From: Clostridiales bacterium
GTDB taxonomy: Bacteria; Bacillota; Clostridia; Christensenellales; Pumilibacteraceae
NCBI GenBank assembly: GCA_031276725.1
Contig: JAISMM010000015.1
Coordinates: forward strand, 1-46,040
Direction of reading: 5' to 3'
DNA: 46,040 nucleotides
Shown here: piece by piece, positions 1 through 7,850 of the stretch
Layout: each line of letters begins with the position of its first letter
How positions within the stretch are numbered: position 1 is the stretch's first letter
The notes under the pieces: generated by a model
Told to the model about the DNA's origin: nothing
Databases searched by the model: none
Seen by the model: only the letters and a program-made list of their open reading frames with translations
Program-made: the position numbers and the translations under genes

Positions 1-120
1 AAGTATTTGCGAACGATTGATGCGGTAGCGGACAATCTGCACGCTACGTTTGCCGCAATACCGCCCGAAACGATAATCTCAATCGTAAGACGCGATTGGA
101 TTGTTTCCGCTATAATTTAA
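1..120 (+). CDS. C-terminal end of an unidentified protein (partial)
   Basis: The first 39 codons are open from the window edge to a TAA at 118-120. The peptide ends in IVRRDWIVSAII and has a hydrophobic tail. The gene starts outside the window and I do not recognise the family. A copy of the CCGGAGTTTT terminator repeat follows within 20 bases, consistent with a real gene end. Confidence 0.45.
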   Translation, partial: KYLRTIDAVADNLHATFAAIPPETIISIVRRDWIVSAII

Positions 121-138
121 AAAGCAATTAGTATCAAT

Positions 139-192
139 TTCCGTCTAAAAAAATCCGTTGCCTTAAAGCCGCCCCGCTTATCCGGAGTTTTC
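139..192 (+). terminator. CCGGAGTTTT terminator-type repeat, copy A
   Basis: The segment has a CTTAAAGCCG core and ends in CTTATCCGGAGTTTTC. It is closely related to copies near 27501-27553 and 31401-31447 and more distantly to 3511-3564 and 19642-19689. In this copy the left arm of the hairpin is imperfect (AAAAATCCG). It lies after the stop at 120, so it may terminate the upstream gene. Confidence 0.5.
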
Positions 193-213
193 TACGGGGA
201 ATTTTTGTTTCAT
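178..213 (-). pseudogene. Orphan translation start: 11-codon ORF behind a full promoter and RBS
   Basis: On the minus strand an excellent promoter (247-275) and an AGGAGG site (222-227, 8 bases from the ATG) lead to ATG at 213. The frame reads MKQKFPVENSG and stops at 178-180, inside terminator repeat A. A good promoter, RBS and start with no gene body suggests that a gene was cut off when the repeat arrived or by deletion. A tiny leader peptide followed by a terminator is the alternative. Confidence 0.4.
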
Positions 214-246
214 ATTCGCATCCTCCTTACGGTTTATATACCTAAC

Positions 247-275
247 ATTATACGCCGTTTTATGAGGTTTGTCAA
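247..275 (-). promoter_or_regulatory. Sigma-A promoter pointing left
   Basis: The minus strand has TTGACA (270-275), a 17-base spacer and TATAAT (247-252), both hexamers perfect. It drives only the 11-codon ORF at 178-213 and then repeat A. Confidence 0.75.
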
Positions 276-383
276 TATTTTTAGGGCGGCCGATTCGGCT
301 GTTACCGGGCAACCGTTACCGGGTAGCTTAACCGCTCCGGCGGCATTCGCCCTACTCATACGAGGGCGACCTACAAGAATAAT

Positions 384-532
384 CAACCACCCCGGCAACT
401 CCGTTGCCACCCCTCCGTAGAGGGGAAGTGTTCCGTGTGCATCGTTGTCGCGATGCAACGATAATTGAGTTGTTAATCCGCTAAAAAATTCCCCTCTACG
501 GAGGGGTGGCGGCGGACGCCGACGGGGTGGTT
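384..532. repeat. Palindromic intergenic repeat, locus 1
   Basis: An inverted pair of arms. The left arm (384-426) runs from CAACCACCCCGG through CCACCCCTCC to GAGGGGAA. The right arm (487-532) is its complement, CCCCTCTACGGAGGGGTGG to GGGGTGGTT. About 60 bases separate them. The same arms recur at seven further loci up to 27910. No transposase is encoded, so this is MITE-like or REP-like DNA. Confidence 0.8.
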
Positions 533-551
533 AAACCGTAAGAATCGCCCC

Positions 552-971
552 TTAAAAAACGCCGTTCGTTAAAAATGTAAAAACCGCGCCCGTAGCGGCG
601 AACAAACAAAGCGCCGTTAAAATCAGAAAAACTTTTTTCGACGTTATAAGCGGTTTAAATCTGTCGACGGCGGCAAAAGAAATCCCGTAAACGAACGATA
701 ATATAAACAGCGGCAGATCCAAAACGGTAAAACTCGGGCTAGGGAAAATCTTATTGCCGAGCAATTGAGCCGCGATAAAAACGGTTACGGAAAATATCAG
801 GTACAAAACGCCCGCACTCTTGAAAGAAAAGCCGGGTTTTGTTACCGTTCTGTCCGTTTCGGGCAGCTTTTTTTCGATTCCGTTCCGGCAAAAAGCCGCC
901 GTGCATAAAATAGGGCAACAACAGCTCATAAGTACGCCGCAAGCATAAGCTATAATAAAAAATATCCGCAT
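552..971 (-). CDS. Small integral membrane protein, unknown function
   Basis: This 139-residue protein has about four hydrophobic segments (roughly residues 1-25, 53-75, 83-100 and 113-135) and a Cys-rich first helix (SCCCPILC). The ATG at 971 is preceded by AAGGAGT at good spacing. It starts 5 bases after the stop of the 251-residue membrane gene and must be co-transcribed with it from the promoter at 1779-1807. I do not recognise a family. The two proteins may form a membrane complex, which is inference from operon context only. Confidence 0.65.
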   Translation of the reverse strand: MRIFFIIAYACGVLMSCCCPILCTAAFCRNGIEKKLPETDRTVTKPGFSFKSAGVLYLIFSVTVFIAAQLLGNKIFPSPSFTVLDLPLFILSFVYGISFAAVDRFKPLITSKKVFLILTALCLFAATGAVFTFLTNGVF

Positions 972-976
972 ATTAA

Positions 977-1732
977 TTACTCCTTTTTATCGCGTCCGTC
1001 GCGGAATTTTTTTTGGTAGAACAGAAAATATACGCCCAAAAACGACGAAACGCACGAGAGCAAAACGGCCGTCGTGAGCGTCCATTGAACCGTAGGAGTA
1101 AGGTCGGTACACAAGCCGACGGCGCCGACGGCGGCCGCGCCTATTATCGAATACAAAAAGCAGTAACCGAAAACGTAAAGACTTTTTCCGTCGTTCCGTC
1201 CGCCGTCGGGGCGGTACCGCGCATTAATTCCGTCGCGCAACCACAAATGAAGGTGTGTCAAAAACACGGCGGCTAGCGGAGCGCACGACAAAAGAATCGA
1301 CGGAACCGCCGTTCTTTGGCGTCCGTACGTTTCGACCGAAAATACGACCGTTAAATTTATCAGCGCCAAACAGGAAAGAATATGCAAGACCGTCGAAACT
1401 TTATGGCTGTTCTTAGTTATAAAAAAGACGTCCATCTCTTTTGCGAAGGGTTCGGCGATTTTGTAACGGCTTATAATATCCTCTCTGTCGGCTCCGGCGG
1501 ATATATCGGCTTGAACCGCCTTGCTCAAAAAATCTAAATATAGTCCGTCCGTCAGTGTGCACACCGCCGTAAAAATCAAACAGCCCGCAACCGCCGTATA
1601 GTTGGCGGTCAAGGGAACGCCGGGCGGATACTTCAAAAGCGCGTGGCAGCCTATTGCCGCCGCCGCGCCCGCGCCGATAATCAAGCCGCAAAGAGCCAAA
1701 TTCTTATAACCGAGTAAAAACCGCTTTATCAT
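977..1732 (-). CDS. Multi-pass membrane protein, unknown function
   Basis: This 251-residue protein has about six predicted membrane segments: residues 8-30, 43-65, 113-135, 145-165, 188-210 and 218-240. A soluble acidic stretch (about 70-105) lies between the second and third. It is the first gene of a two-gene minus-strand operon behind a strong promoter. No clear Shine-Dalgarno is seen before the ATG at 1732. There is no recognisable motif for transport or catalysis, so the function is unassigned. Confidence 0.65.
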   Translation of the reverse strand: MIKRFLLGYKNLALCGLIIGAGAAAAIGCHALLKYPPGVPLTANYTAVAGCLIFTAVCTLTDGLYLDFLSKAVQADISAGADREDIISRYKIAEPFAKEMDVFFITKNSHKVSTVLHILSCLALINLTVVFSVETYGRQRTAVPSILLSCAPLAAVFLTHLHLWLRDGINARYRPDGGRNDGKSLYVFGYCFLYSIIGAAAVGAVGLCTDLTPTVQWTLTTAVLLSCVSSFLGVYFLFYQKKFRDGRDKKE

Positions 1733-1778
1733 AGTTGTTTATCCGTTTTTCGATTTGTTTTCCCTTCCGCATACTTAC

Positions 1779-1807
1779 ATTATACACCCCGCCGAAAATC
1801 TTGTCAA
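1779..1807 (-). promoter_or_regulatory. Sigma-A promoter of the two-gene membrane operon
   Basis: On the minus strand TTGACA (1802-1807) and TATAAT (1779-1784) are separated by 17 bases. The expected start of transcription lies about 40 bases upstream of the ATG at 1732. Confidence 0.8.
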
Positions 1808-1884
1808 TATTTTTCGGCGTGTGAGGAGTAGCGGAGCGGGCAAAAAGTTTTTGAGTTTTTTTGCGTTTTTAGGAAGTCATTTCA

Positions 1885-1913
1885 TTGACACAAGGTAAAA
1901 AATTCTGTATAAT
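1885..1913 (+). promoter_or_regulatory. Sigma-A promoter of the flotillin gene
   Basis: TTGACA (1885-1890), a 17-base spacer and TATAAT (1908-1913), 37 bases before the ATG. Both hexamers match the consensus perfectly. Confidence 0.85.
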
Positions 1914-1950
1914 GGTATCATACTAAAAATAATTTTTGGAGGATGAGTTT

Positions 1951-3492
1951 ATGTTGTGGGCGATTCTCGGGCTCGTACTCGGAGTTTTGGCGTTACTACT
2001 GTTGATACTGCTGTTTTGCTCCTACAAGAAGGCGCCGCCGGATACGGCGTACTTCATTACGGGGTTTCGCAAAAAGCGCGTTTTGATCGGGCGGGCGGGA
2101 ATGAAGATTCCGTTTTTCGAGCGGCTCGACAAGGTGCCGCTCAACATTATGCAGGTCGACATAAAGACAAGCTCGCCGGTTCCGACCAACGAGTTTATCA
2201 ACATACATATCGACGGCGTCGCCAACGTAAAGATTTCTAACGACAGGGCTATGTTGGAGCGCGCGGCGGAAATCTTTTTGGCGGAGAATATCGGCGGCAT
2301 AACCAAGATCGTCAAGGAAGTCCTCGACGGCAATATGCGCGAGATTATCGGTCAAATGAAGATAGTCGACCTTGTTCATAACCGCGACGAGTTCGCCCAG
2401 CGCGTCCAGGAAAGCGCGCACGAGGATATGGCAAAAATGGGACTCGAAATTCTGAACCTTACGATTCAGAACTTCACCGACGACGGCGGCGTGCTCGTCA
2501 ACTTGGGTATCGACAAGGTGTCCGTCATCAAAAAGGACGCCGAAATCGCCCGCGCCGTCAGCGAACGCGACGTCGAAATCGCAAAGTCGCGCGCGTCCGA
2601 GGAGGCGAACCGCGCCCGAATCGAGGCGCAGACAAAGATTATAGAGCAGAACACGTCGCTCGCCTTAAAGGAGGCCGAAATGAAAATCAAGGCCGACACG
2701 CAAAAGGCGAACGCCGACGCGTCATACGAGATTCAAAAGCAGATACGCCTCGCCGACATCAATATATCGGGGGTCAACGCCGAAATCGCCAAGCGCGAAA
2801 AGGAGGTTTTGCTCGGCAATAAGGAGGTCGAATTAAAGGAGCGCAAGCTCGACGCCGAAATCAAGAAAAAGGCGGACGCCGAAAAGTACGCCGCCGAAAC
2901 GCTTGCCCAGGCGGAACTCTTTAAGCGCCAAAAAGCGTCCGAGGCGCTAAAATACGAGCAGGAACAGCAGGCCGCCGTCCAAAAAATCCGCGCCGAGGCG
3001 CGCAAGTTCGAGGCGGAAAAAGAGGCCGAGGCCGAAATTAAACGCGCCGAAGCCCAACGCTCCGCGCGCGAGCAGGAGGCCGTCGGTATTTTGGCGGTCG
3101 GCAAGGCCGAGGCCGACGCTATCGAAAAGAAAGCCGAGGCTATGAAAAAGATGGGCGAGGCGTCCGTTTTGGAGCTCGTCCTCAACTCCAACGTGCTGCC
3201 CAACGTAGTGGGCGCTATGACGTCGCCGCTCGCGTCCGCGTTCGGCAAGGTCGACAGCATCACCATGTACGGCGAGGGCAACTCCGCGCGGCTCACCGAG
3301 GATATTACCAAAAGCCAGGTTCAACTCTTTAAGGCGATCGAGGACTCCACGGGGCTCGATATGAAGACCGTTTTCGCGGGCCTCGGGGGACTGTTGGGCG
3401 GCAAAATGCTCGCCGACTCCGCCAACAAAAAGTCCGACGCAAAGCCCGCCGCCGCATCCGTATCCGCTCCCGCAAAGCCCTCCGGCAAGTAA
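1951..3492 (+). CDS. Flotillin-family (SPFH) membrane scaffold protein, FloT/YuaG-like
   Basis: 513 residues, close to B. subtilis FloT (about 509). Residues 1-27 form one hydrophobic anchor, then an SPFH/Band-7 domain (about 30-200) with the conserved ITGFRKKRVLIGRAG-type start. A long Ala/Glu/Lys-rich coiled coil (about 200-400) follows, then a flotillin C-terminal region (ASVLELVLNSNVLPNVVGAM). Flotillins organise membrane microdomains and affect secretion and cell-wall enzymes. The ATG at 1951 is chosen over an in-frame TTG at 1936 because GGAGG (1938-1942) sits 8 bases before it and overlaps the TTG start. The usual NfeD partner gene is not adjacent. The gene is monocistronic, with its own promoter and a strong terminator. 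Confidence 0.92.
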   Translation: MLWAILGLVLGVLALLLLILLFCSYKKAPPDTAYFITGFRKKRVLIGRAGMKIPFFERLDKVPLNIMQVDIKTSSPVPTNEFINIHIDGVANVKISNDRAMLERAAEIFLAENIGGITKIVKEVLDGNMREIIGQMKIVDLVHNRDEFAQRVQESAHEDMAKMGLEILNLTIQNFTDDGGVLVNLGIDKVSVIKKDAEIARAVSERDVEIAKSRASEEANRARIEAQTKIIEQNTSLALKEAEMKIKADTQKANADASYEIQKQIRLADINISGVNAEIAKREKEVLLGNKEVELKERKLDAEIKKKADAEKYAAETLAQAELFKRQKASEALKYEQEQQAAVQKIRAEARKFEAEKEAEAEIKRAEAQRSAREQEAVGILAVGKAEADAIEKKAEAMKKMGEASVLELVLNSNVLPNVVGAMTSPLASAFGKVDSITMYGEGNSARLTEDITKSQVQLFKAIEDSTGLDMKTVFAGLGGLLGGKMLADSANKKSDAKPAAASVSAPAKPSGK

Positions 3493-3510
3493 TTTAAGCG
3501 CGCCGAATAA

Positions 3511-3564
3511 AAAACTCCGGATAAGCGCGGCGGCTCAAAGCCGTCTAAGCTTATCCGGAGTTTT
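3511..3564 (+). terminator. Intrinsic terminator after the flotillin gene (repeat copy B)
   Basis: AAAACTCCGGATAAGC (3511-3526) pairs perfectly with GCTTATCCGGAGTTTT (3549-3564), with an inner CGGCT/AGCCG stem. The T-run completes an intrinsic terminator, and the arms work in both directions. It is a well-paired member of the CCGGAGTTTT family. Confidence 0.85.
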
Positions 3565-3663
3565 CGGTTGCGGCGGGGCGGTAAGAGGCTTAACGCTATC
3601 GCCCATACAAGGCGACATGAGAGGACAATCAACCAACCCTGCAAATATCGCCTACAAAAACCC

Positions 3664-3832
3664 TCAACCACCCCGTCAACTCCGTTGCCACCCCTCCATA
3701 GAGGGGAATTTCGGAGATGTGCCGAGTGCGGATGATAATCAATTCCACATTGTGCAGCTTGTCGGCCGCTCTTGGCGCGTCCCAAAAATTCCCCCCGACG
3801 GATGGGTGGCAGCGGAGTTGACGGAGTGGTTC
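3664..3832. repeat. Palindromic intergenic repeat, locus 2
   Basis: A left arm from 3664 (CAACCACCCCGTCAACTCC onward) and a complementary right arm ending at 3832 (GTTGACGGAGTGGTT) flank about 75 unrelated bases. This is the same family as 384-532. No gene is supported between 3565 and 3901. Confidence 0.75.
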
Positions 3833-3901
3833 AATTATTAACCGCGTAAAAAATTCCGCTTGTTATAGCGCGCGTGTCGGCGGGGGGGGTATGCCTCCGC
3901 G

Positions 3902-5073
3902 CTATGCGTTAGTATACTTTACATAAAAAACGTTTTCGCCCTCTTGCCAAGTAAAGTTACCGGCGTTTACTACTTGTGTAAATTCGTCGTCGTAATACAG
4001 CCAGTTCGTTCCCAGAGTTTTACCCTCGGGTACGATGACGATGCTTTTAAGGTTAGCGAGGATATCAGTGTTAGTCAGCGTGCCCGGCGTTAAGGCGAGC
4101 ATTACATAATCGGTCGCGTTGCATATCATTTTGGCGCGGTGCGTCCCAAAATATTCAATCGTCGCCGGGAATTCCGGAATAGGGTCGGCGTCGTCGTAAA
4201 ACAATTCAAGCGCCGTCGTTTCGGTTCCGCCCGTTACCGGTTTTGTATATTCGAGTTTACTCAACGTACCGTTTTCGCCGTAATAGGCTTTTGCGCTTAT
4301 GCGGCTGTCCTGCGACTGCCACTTTAACGAATAGTATGTCTTTCCGGCGGTTGCCAGCATCGCATTGCTGAACGTTTCAAAAAGAGATTCGACCGCTTCG
4401 CCGTCGGCGTTGCCGTATTCGGCGGGAGTAATCGCCTCGTTAATAAAGCCGAACGGCACTCCGTTAAGATACGGATTATGCATAACGGAACGGCTAAAGC
4501 CGTCTTGCCGCCATGTTTTTTCAAAGAGCAATTCGGTTCCCGCGATAATTAACGAGCTTTCGTAATGCGATTTTGTAACGTTGCCGTCGGAATCTCTCAT
4601 CATCGTATAACGGAATTTTTCCGCACCGCCGGAAGTAAGGGTAGTAGTGCGTGCGGCTTTGTAGCCCGCGTACGTTTCGTAGGACGCTTGTAGCGCCTCG
4701 ATAAACGTGTCGCCCGACCCCTGCCAAATCGCGTATATAAAAAGATTTTTATAGACCGAGCTTTTTAACGGCTCGTCAAAGTCGAAATCGGCGCCGCCGT
4801 CCGCTTTCTTGCCCCAACCCAAAAACTTGTAACCGGGCAAGACGGGATCGGTTTCCGGCCGCGCGACCTTGTCGCCCTCTTTGACGTGCTGAGTCGACAG
4901 AATCTTTTCGGTTCCGTCGTTAAGCGCGAAATCTACTCTATAAACGAAAGGTTCATTCGGCGGGGGGGGGCGGTTTTATTTTTTTCGCCGGAACCGAACG
5001 TACACGATGTAAGAGTAAGACCCGTTACGACCGTCAATAACGCAAAAGCGAACACATACATAAATTTTTTCAT
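3902..5073 (-). pseudogene. Lipoprotein gene with InlB-type repeat, out of frame at a C9 tract
   Basis: From ATG 5073 (RBS AAGGAG) the frame encodes a lipoprotein signal peptide with lipobox LTSC (Cys24). It then meets nine Cs (4962-4970 on the plus strand) and stops soon after. One added base restores a single 390-codon frame that continues into LPGYKFLGWGKKADGG, the hallmark of a Listeria-Bacteroides/InlB-B repeat, and then a roughly 290-residue unrecognised domain. Both halves look like intact coding sequence. This is therefore either an OFF phase variant, a recent pseudogene or a sequencing miscount. The protein would be exported and lipid-anchored. No close relative elsewhere in the window is evident. 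Confidence 0.75.
4962..4970 (-). repeat. C9 homopolymer at the frameshift (slippage site)
   Basis: Nine consecutive Gs on the plus strand lie at codons 35-37 of the lipoprotein gene. Ten (or seven) would keep the frame open. The tract falls in a Pro-rich linker just after the lipidated Cys, a tolerant position. Confidence 0.8.
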
Positions 5074-5134
5074 AACGTCTCCTTTTGAAAACTACTGAGT
5101 TTTTTTGCGGACTTCCGCACCCAATATTACATAC

Positions 5135-5163
5135 ATTATACACCCTCATTCACGATTAGTCAA
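5135..5163 (-). promoter_or_regulatory. Sigma-A promoter of the lipoprotein gene 3902-5073
   Basis: On the minus strand TTGACT (5158-5163), a 17-base spacer and TATAAT (5135-5140), 62 bases before the ATG. A strong promoter argues that the broken gene is not long dead. Confidence 0.75.
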
Positions 5164-5453
5164 CCGAATAACGGTAAAATTCTTAAAAATGCTCCGCTCG
5201 TTAAAAACGCTCGTGTGTTAAAAATTTGAAAAGATTTGATTATACCCCCTGCAAAACGCTTGACAGGCGGGGGGGTGTATGGTGCACTCATCCCTATGTC
5301 GCTAAAACTTTAATTTATTTTATAGCCGCCGCCGCTAAATTTGCCGCCTTAACGCCGCGGCCCGGACGCGTTTTTGAACGACCGACGAAACGTTGCTAAA
5401 ATTCCGCGTCGGAGCGGCGAAAAAGCGCCGCGATAAAAACTATATAAAAAAAC

Positions 5454-5482
5454 TTGTGCAATTTAGGTAATTGTGATATAAT
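5454..5482 (+). promoter_or_regulatory. Extended -10 promoter of the oxidoreductase gene
   Basis: TTGTGC (5454-5459), a 17-base spacer, and TGATATAAT with TATAAT at 5477-5482. The ATG is only 6 bases after the -10, so transcription should begin at or beside the start codon. Confidence 0.7.
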
Positions 5483-5488
5483 ACGAGT

Positions 5489-6508
5489 ATGAAAGCATGG
5501 AGAATTTACGGCGCGGGCGATGTCAGACTCGACGAAATGAAAAGCGAACCGGTGGGCGAGGGGTGCGTTAAGCTTAAAATTACGCATTCGTCGGTTTCGC
5601 TTACCGACAGGCTCATATACGGCGGCGTTATGCAAACCGCCAAAAGTCCGCTCACGCTCGGGCGCACGTGCGTGGCTATGGTTACCGAGGCGGGCGAGGG
5701 CGTGCAGAGCCTCGGGCGCGGCGACCTTGTGGTAGTGCCGCCGTACAGCGGCTGCGGCGTTTGCTCGGCGTGCAAGTCCGGCCGCTTCGGCGACTGCATT
5801 CAAATGCTCACCTACGGCGTGGACGAGGACGGACTTTTGCGCGACTTTGCCGTCGTGCCGCAAATCGACGCCGTTAAGCTCCCCGACCGCGTTAACGCCG
5901 AGGACGCCGTTTTTACCGAGCATATCGCCATCGCCATCGCCGCTATGCAAAGGCTGAACCTCGAAAAAGGCGAGCACGTGGTAATAGCGGGCGCTAACGT
6001 CATCGGCATAATTTTGGCGCAAATCGCCATCTACTATCAAATGGTTCCCGTTATTATCGACGAGCGGGCCGAGCGGCTCGAGCTCGCGGAGCGGCTGGGG
6101 GTCTACTACACGGTCAACAACGTTCAAGAGGACGTTAAGCAAAGAGTATTTTCAATCACGGGCGGGCGTATGGCCGACGCGGTCGTTCACCTCGCCTCCG
6201 CCGCCCAGCCGCTCGCCAAAAGCCTTGAATACGCCAAAAAAGGCGGTCGGGCGGTCGTCGTGGGGTGGAACGGCGTCGCCGTCGATCTTAACGTGCCGTT
6301 AAACACAATGCTGTTTCGCCAGCTGACCATCGAGGGCGTCAACAACGGCGCGCGCTCGGTCAAAAGCGCCATCAATATGCTCGCCCAAAAAAGCGTCGCC
6401 GTCGCGCCTATGATTTCAAAGCAGATCGGTTTCGACGCCGTGGGCGCCGCACTCGCCGAATCCGCCGCCCTTCCCGACAAGTATATGAAAATTGTCGTAA
6501 AATTATAG
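5489..6508 (+). CDS. Medium-chain (alcohol-dehydrogenase-like) oxidoreductase lacking catalytic-zinc ligands
   Basis: 339 residues, normal length for zinc-type medium-chain dehydrogenases. The GroES-like domain keeps the structural zinc cluster (Cys89, 92, 95, 103). The catalytic-zinc ligands are changed: the usual Cys is Ser37 (SVSLTD) and the usual His-Glu is Arg59-Thr60 (LGRT). A Rossmann fold follows with the glycine-rich turn AGANVIG near residue 170. The cofactor is probably NAD(P)H; the substrate is unknown. Cytosolic. No Shine-Dalgarno precedes ATG 5489, and the -10 box is 6 bases away, implying a leaderless mRNA. The next internal ATGs have no better ribosome site. It is monocistronic; the next promoter starts 22 bases after the stop. 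Confidence 0.85.
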   Translation: MKAWRIYGAGDVRLDEMKSEPVGEGCVKLKITHSSVSLTDRLIYGGVMQTAKSPLTLGRTCVAMVTEAGEGVQSLGRGDLVVVPPYSGCGVCSACKSGRFGDCIQMLTYGVDEDGLLRDFAVVPQIDAVKLPDRVNAEDAVFTEHIAIAIAAMQRLNLEKGEHVVIAGANVIGIILAQIAIYYQMVPVIIDERAERLELAERLGVYYTVNNVQEDVKQRVFSITGGRMADAVVHLASAAQPLAKSLEYAKKGGRAVVVGWNGVAVDLNVPLNTMLFRQLTIEGVNNGARSVKSAINMLAQKSVAVAPMISKQIGFDAVGAALAESAALPDKYMKIVVKL

Positions 6509-6529
6509 TCAAAGTTTAGCCTTATTCGC

Positions 6530-6558
6530 TTGCCTAAAAAAATAAAAAATGTTATAAT
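6530..6558 (+). promoter_or_regulatory. Sigma-A promoter of rpsF-ssb-rpsR
   Basis: TTGCCT (6530-6535), a 17-base A-rich spacer and TATAAT (6553-6558). The leader of about 78 bases up to rpsF contains ACCG and GGGCGG runs. In many bacteria the S6:S18 complex binds such a leader for autoregulation, but I cannot define the fold here. Confidence 0.8.
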
Positions 6559-6642
6559 TACAAGGTTCCCTTAAATTGCGGGGGAATTTCCTTACCGTTC
6601 GGGCGGATCCGGGCGGTCGCATAGTCCAAGAGGAGGTGCATT

Positions 6643-6927
6643 ATGAACAAGTACGAGGTTTTGTACATTCTGACGGCGGGGTTAGACGACGCCGCCAAGG
6701 AAGCCGAAATCGAAAAGCTCAACGCGGTGATAACCGAAAACGGCGGCGAGGTCGCGAACGTGAACAAGTGGGGTCTAAAAAGATTCGCTTATCCGATCGA
6801 CTTCAAGAACGAGGGTTATTACGTGTTGACGGACTTCAACGCCCGGCCGGATTTTATCGGCGAGTTCGGGCGCAGGTTGAAGCTGTCGGAGAATGTCGTT
6901 CGCTTTATGATCGTTAAAAAAAAGTAA
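6643..6927 (+). CDS. rpsF: 30S ribosomal protein S6
   Basis: 94 residues, the usual length. Starts MNKYEVLYILTAGLDD, with the S6 beta-strand pattern and the conserved VNKWGLKRFAYPI strand. S6 pairs with S18 on the platform of the small ribosomal subunit. The ATG follows AGAGGAGGTG at ideal spacing. It is first in the classic rpsF-ssb-rpsR operon. Confidence 0.97.
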   Translation: MNKYEVLYILTAGLDDAAKEAEIEKLNAVITENGGEVANVNKWGLKRFAYPIDFKNEGYYVLTDFNARPDFIGEFGRRLKLSENVVRFMIVKKK

Positions 6928-6978
6928 GCAACATCGACCGCGCCCCGAATTTTTAGGGCGCTTTAAGGAGAAACAGAA

Positions 6979-7386
6979 ATGAACAAATGTATTTTGGTCG
7001 GCAATCTGACGCGCGATCCCGAGGGCTCCACCACGGGCAGCGGAATATCGGTTTGCAAATTTTCGGTGGCGGTCAACCGCCGCTTTGCAAGCGCGAACGG
7101 CGAGCGCGAAACGGATTTTTTTAATATCGTTACGTGGCGCGATCTTGCCGAAAACTGCGGCAAATATCTGGTTAAGGGCAGCAAGGTCGCCCTTTGCGGT
7201 CAAATTCAAAACCGAACCTACGAGGTCGACGGTCAAAAACGCTACGTTACCGAGATTATCGCCGACGAGGTCGAATTCCTTAACCGCGCGGGCGACTCTC
7301 AGTCCTCCCAAGGCGGCGGCGGTTACGAAAAGAAGAAGCCCGTCGCGGAATTAAAGCCCGTCGAGGACGACGGCTTACCCTTTTAA
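6979..7386 (+). CDS. ssb: Single-stranded DNA-binding protein
   Basis: 135 residues. An OB fold from residue 1 (MNKCILVGNLTRDPE) to about 105 with the conserved FNIVTWRDLAENC strand. A short Gly/Ser-rich linker follows, then the acidic tail DDGLPF that recruits replication and repair enzymes. It binds single-stranded DNA as a tetramer during replication. The linker is shorter than in E. coli SSB but the whole protein is within the Firmicutes range. RBS AAGGAG 51 bases after rpsF. Confidence 0.97.
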   Translation: MNKCILVGNLTRDPEGSTTGSGISVCKFSVAVNRRFASANGERETDFFNIVTWRDLAENCGKYLVKGSKVALCGQIQNRTYEVDGQKRYVTEIIADEVEFLNRAGDSQSSQGGGGYEKKKPVAELKPVEDDGLPF

Positions 7387-7407
7387 TTTTTTTAGGAGCG
7401 TATTATT

Positions 7408-7686
7408 ATGGATAACAAAAAGAACGCCGCCCCGGCCGGCGAATTAGACGACAAAGGCAACAAGCGTTTACGCCGCCCTCCCAAGCGCAAGGTGTGCGGT
7501 TTTTGCGTGGATAAGGTCGAAAATATCGACTATAAGGACGTCGCGCGCCTTAAACGTTTCATTACCGAAAAAGGCAAGATTGTGCCGCGCCGCACGTCCG
7601 GCGTGTGCGCCGCCCATCAGCGCGAGCTTGCCGAGGCGATTAAGCGGGCGCGTATTATGGCGCTGTTGCCCTTCAAAGCGGAGTAA
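7408..7686 (+). CDS. rpsR: 30S ribosomal protein S18, zinc-binding form
   Basis: 92 residues. A Lys/Pro-rich N-terminal extension of about 25 residues precedes the core [17 protein letters not shown]. The core keeps the CxxC pair and the later C-AAH, so this is the zinc-ribbon (C+) form of S18. [19 protein letters not shown] is the conserved RNA-binding helix. S18 binds S6 and 16S rRNA. RBS TAGGAG. It is last in the operon, followed at once by a terminator. Confidence 0.97.
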   Translation: MDNKKNAAPAGELDDKGNKRLRRPPKRKVCGFCVDKVENIDYKDVARLKRFITEKGKIVPRRTSGVCAAHQRELAEAIKRARIMALLPFKAE

Positions 7687-7690
7687 CGGC

Positions 7691-7710
7691 AAACGCCTTA
7701 CGGCGTTTTT
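7691..7710 (+). terminator. Intrinsic terminator of the rpsF operon
   Basis: AACGCC (7692-7697) pairs with GGCGTT (7702-7707) across a 4-base loop, followed by T-residues. It begins 5 bases after the rpsR stop. Confidence 0.8.
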
Positions 7711-7786
7711 CCGGCCAAACGTAAATCGGCGCTACGCTTGCAAAAAACTTCGTTTTTTGCGCTTGCTTTTCCCGATTTAGCCGGAC
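7711..7786 (+). repeat. Post-gene repeat, second family, copy 1
   Basis: This segment reads CCAAACG-AAATCGGCGC, a GC-rich stem, an A-run/T-run hairpin (GCAAAAAAC/GTTTTTTGC, 7740-7760) and GCTTTTCCCGAT. It is clearly related by eye to 30216-30290 after pfkA. Both copies directly follow a gene's terminator. Confidence 0.6.
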
Positions 7787-7850
7787 TTTTGATAAGAGTC
7801 CTTTCGCGGAGTGAATCCGCAAAAGGCAATCTTAAACGGCGGTTGACCGT

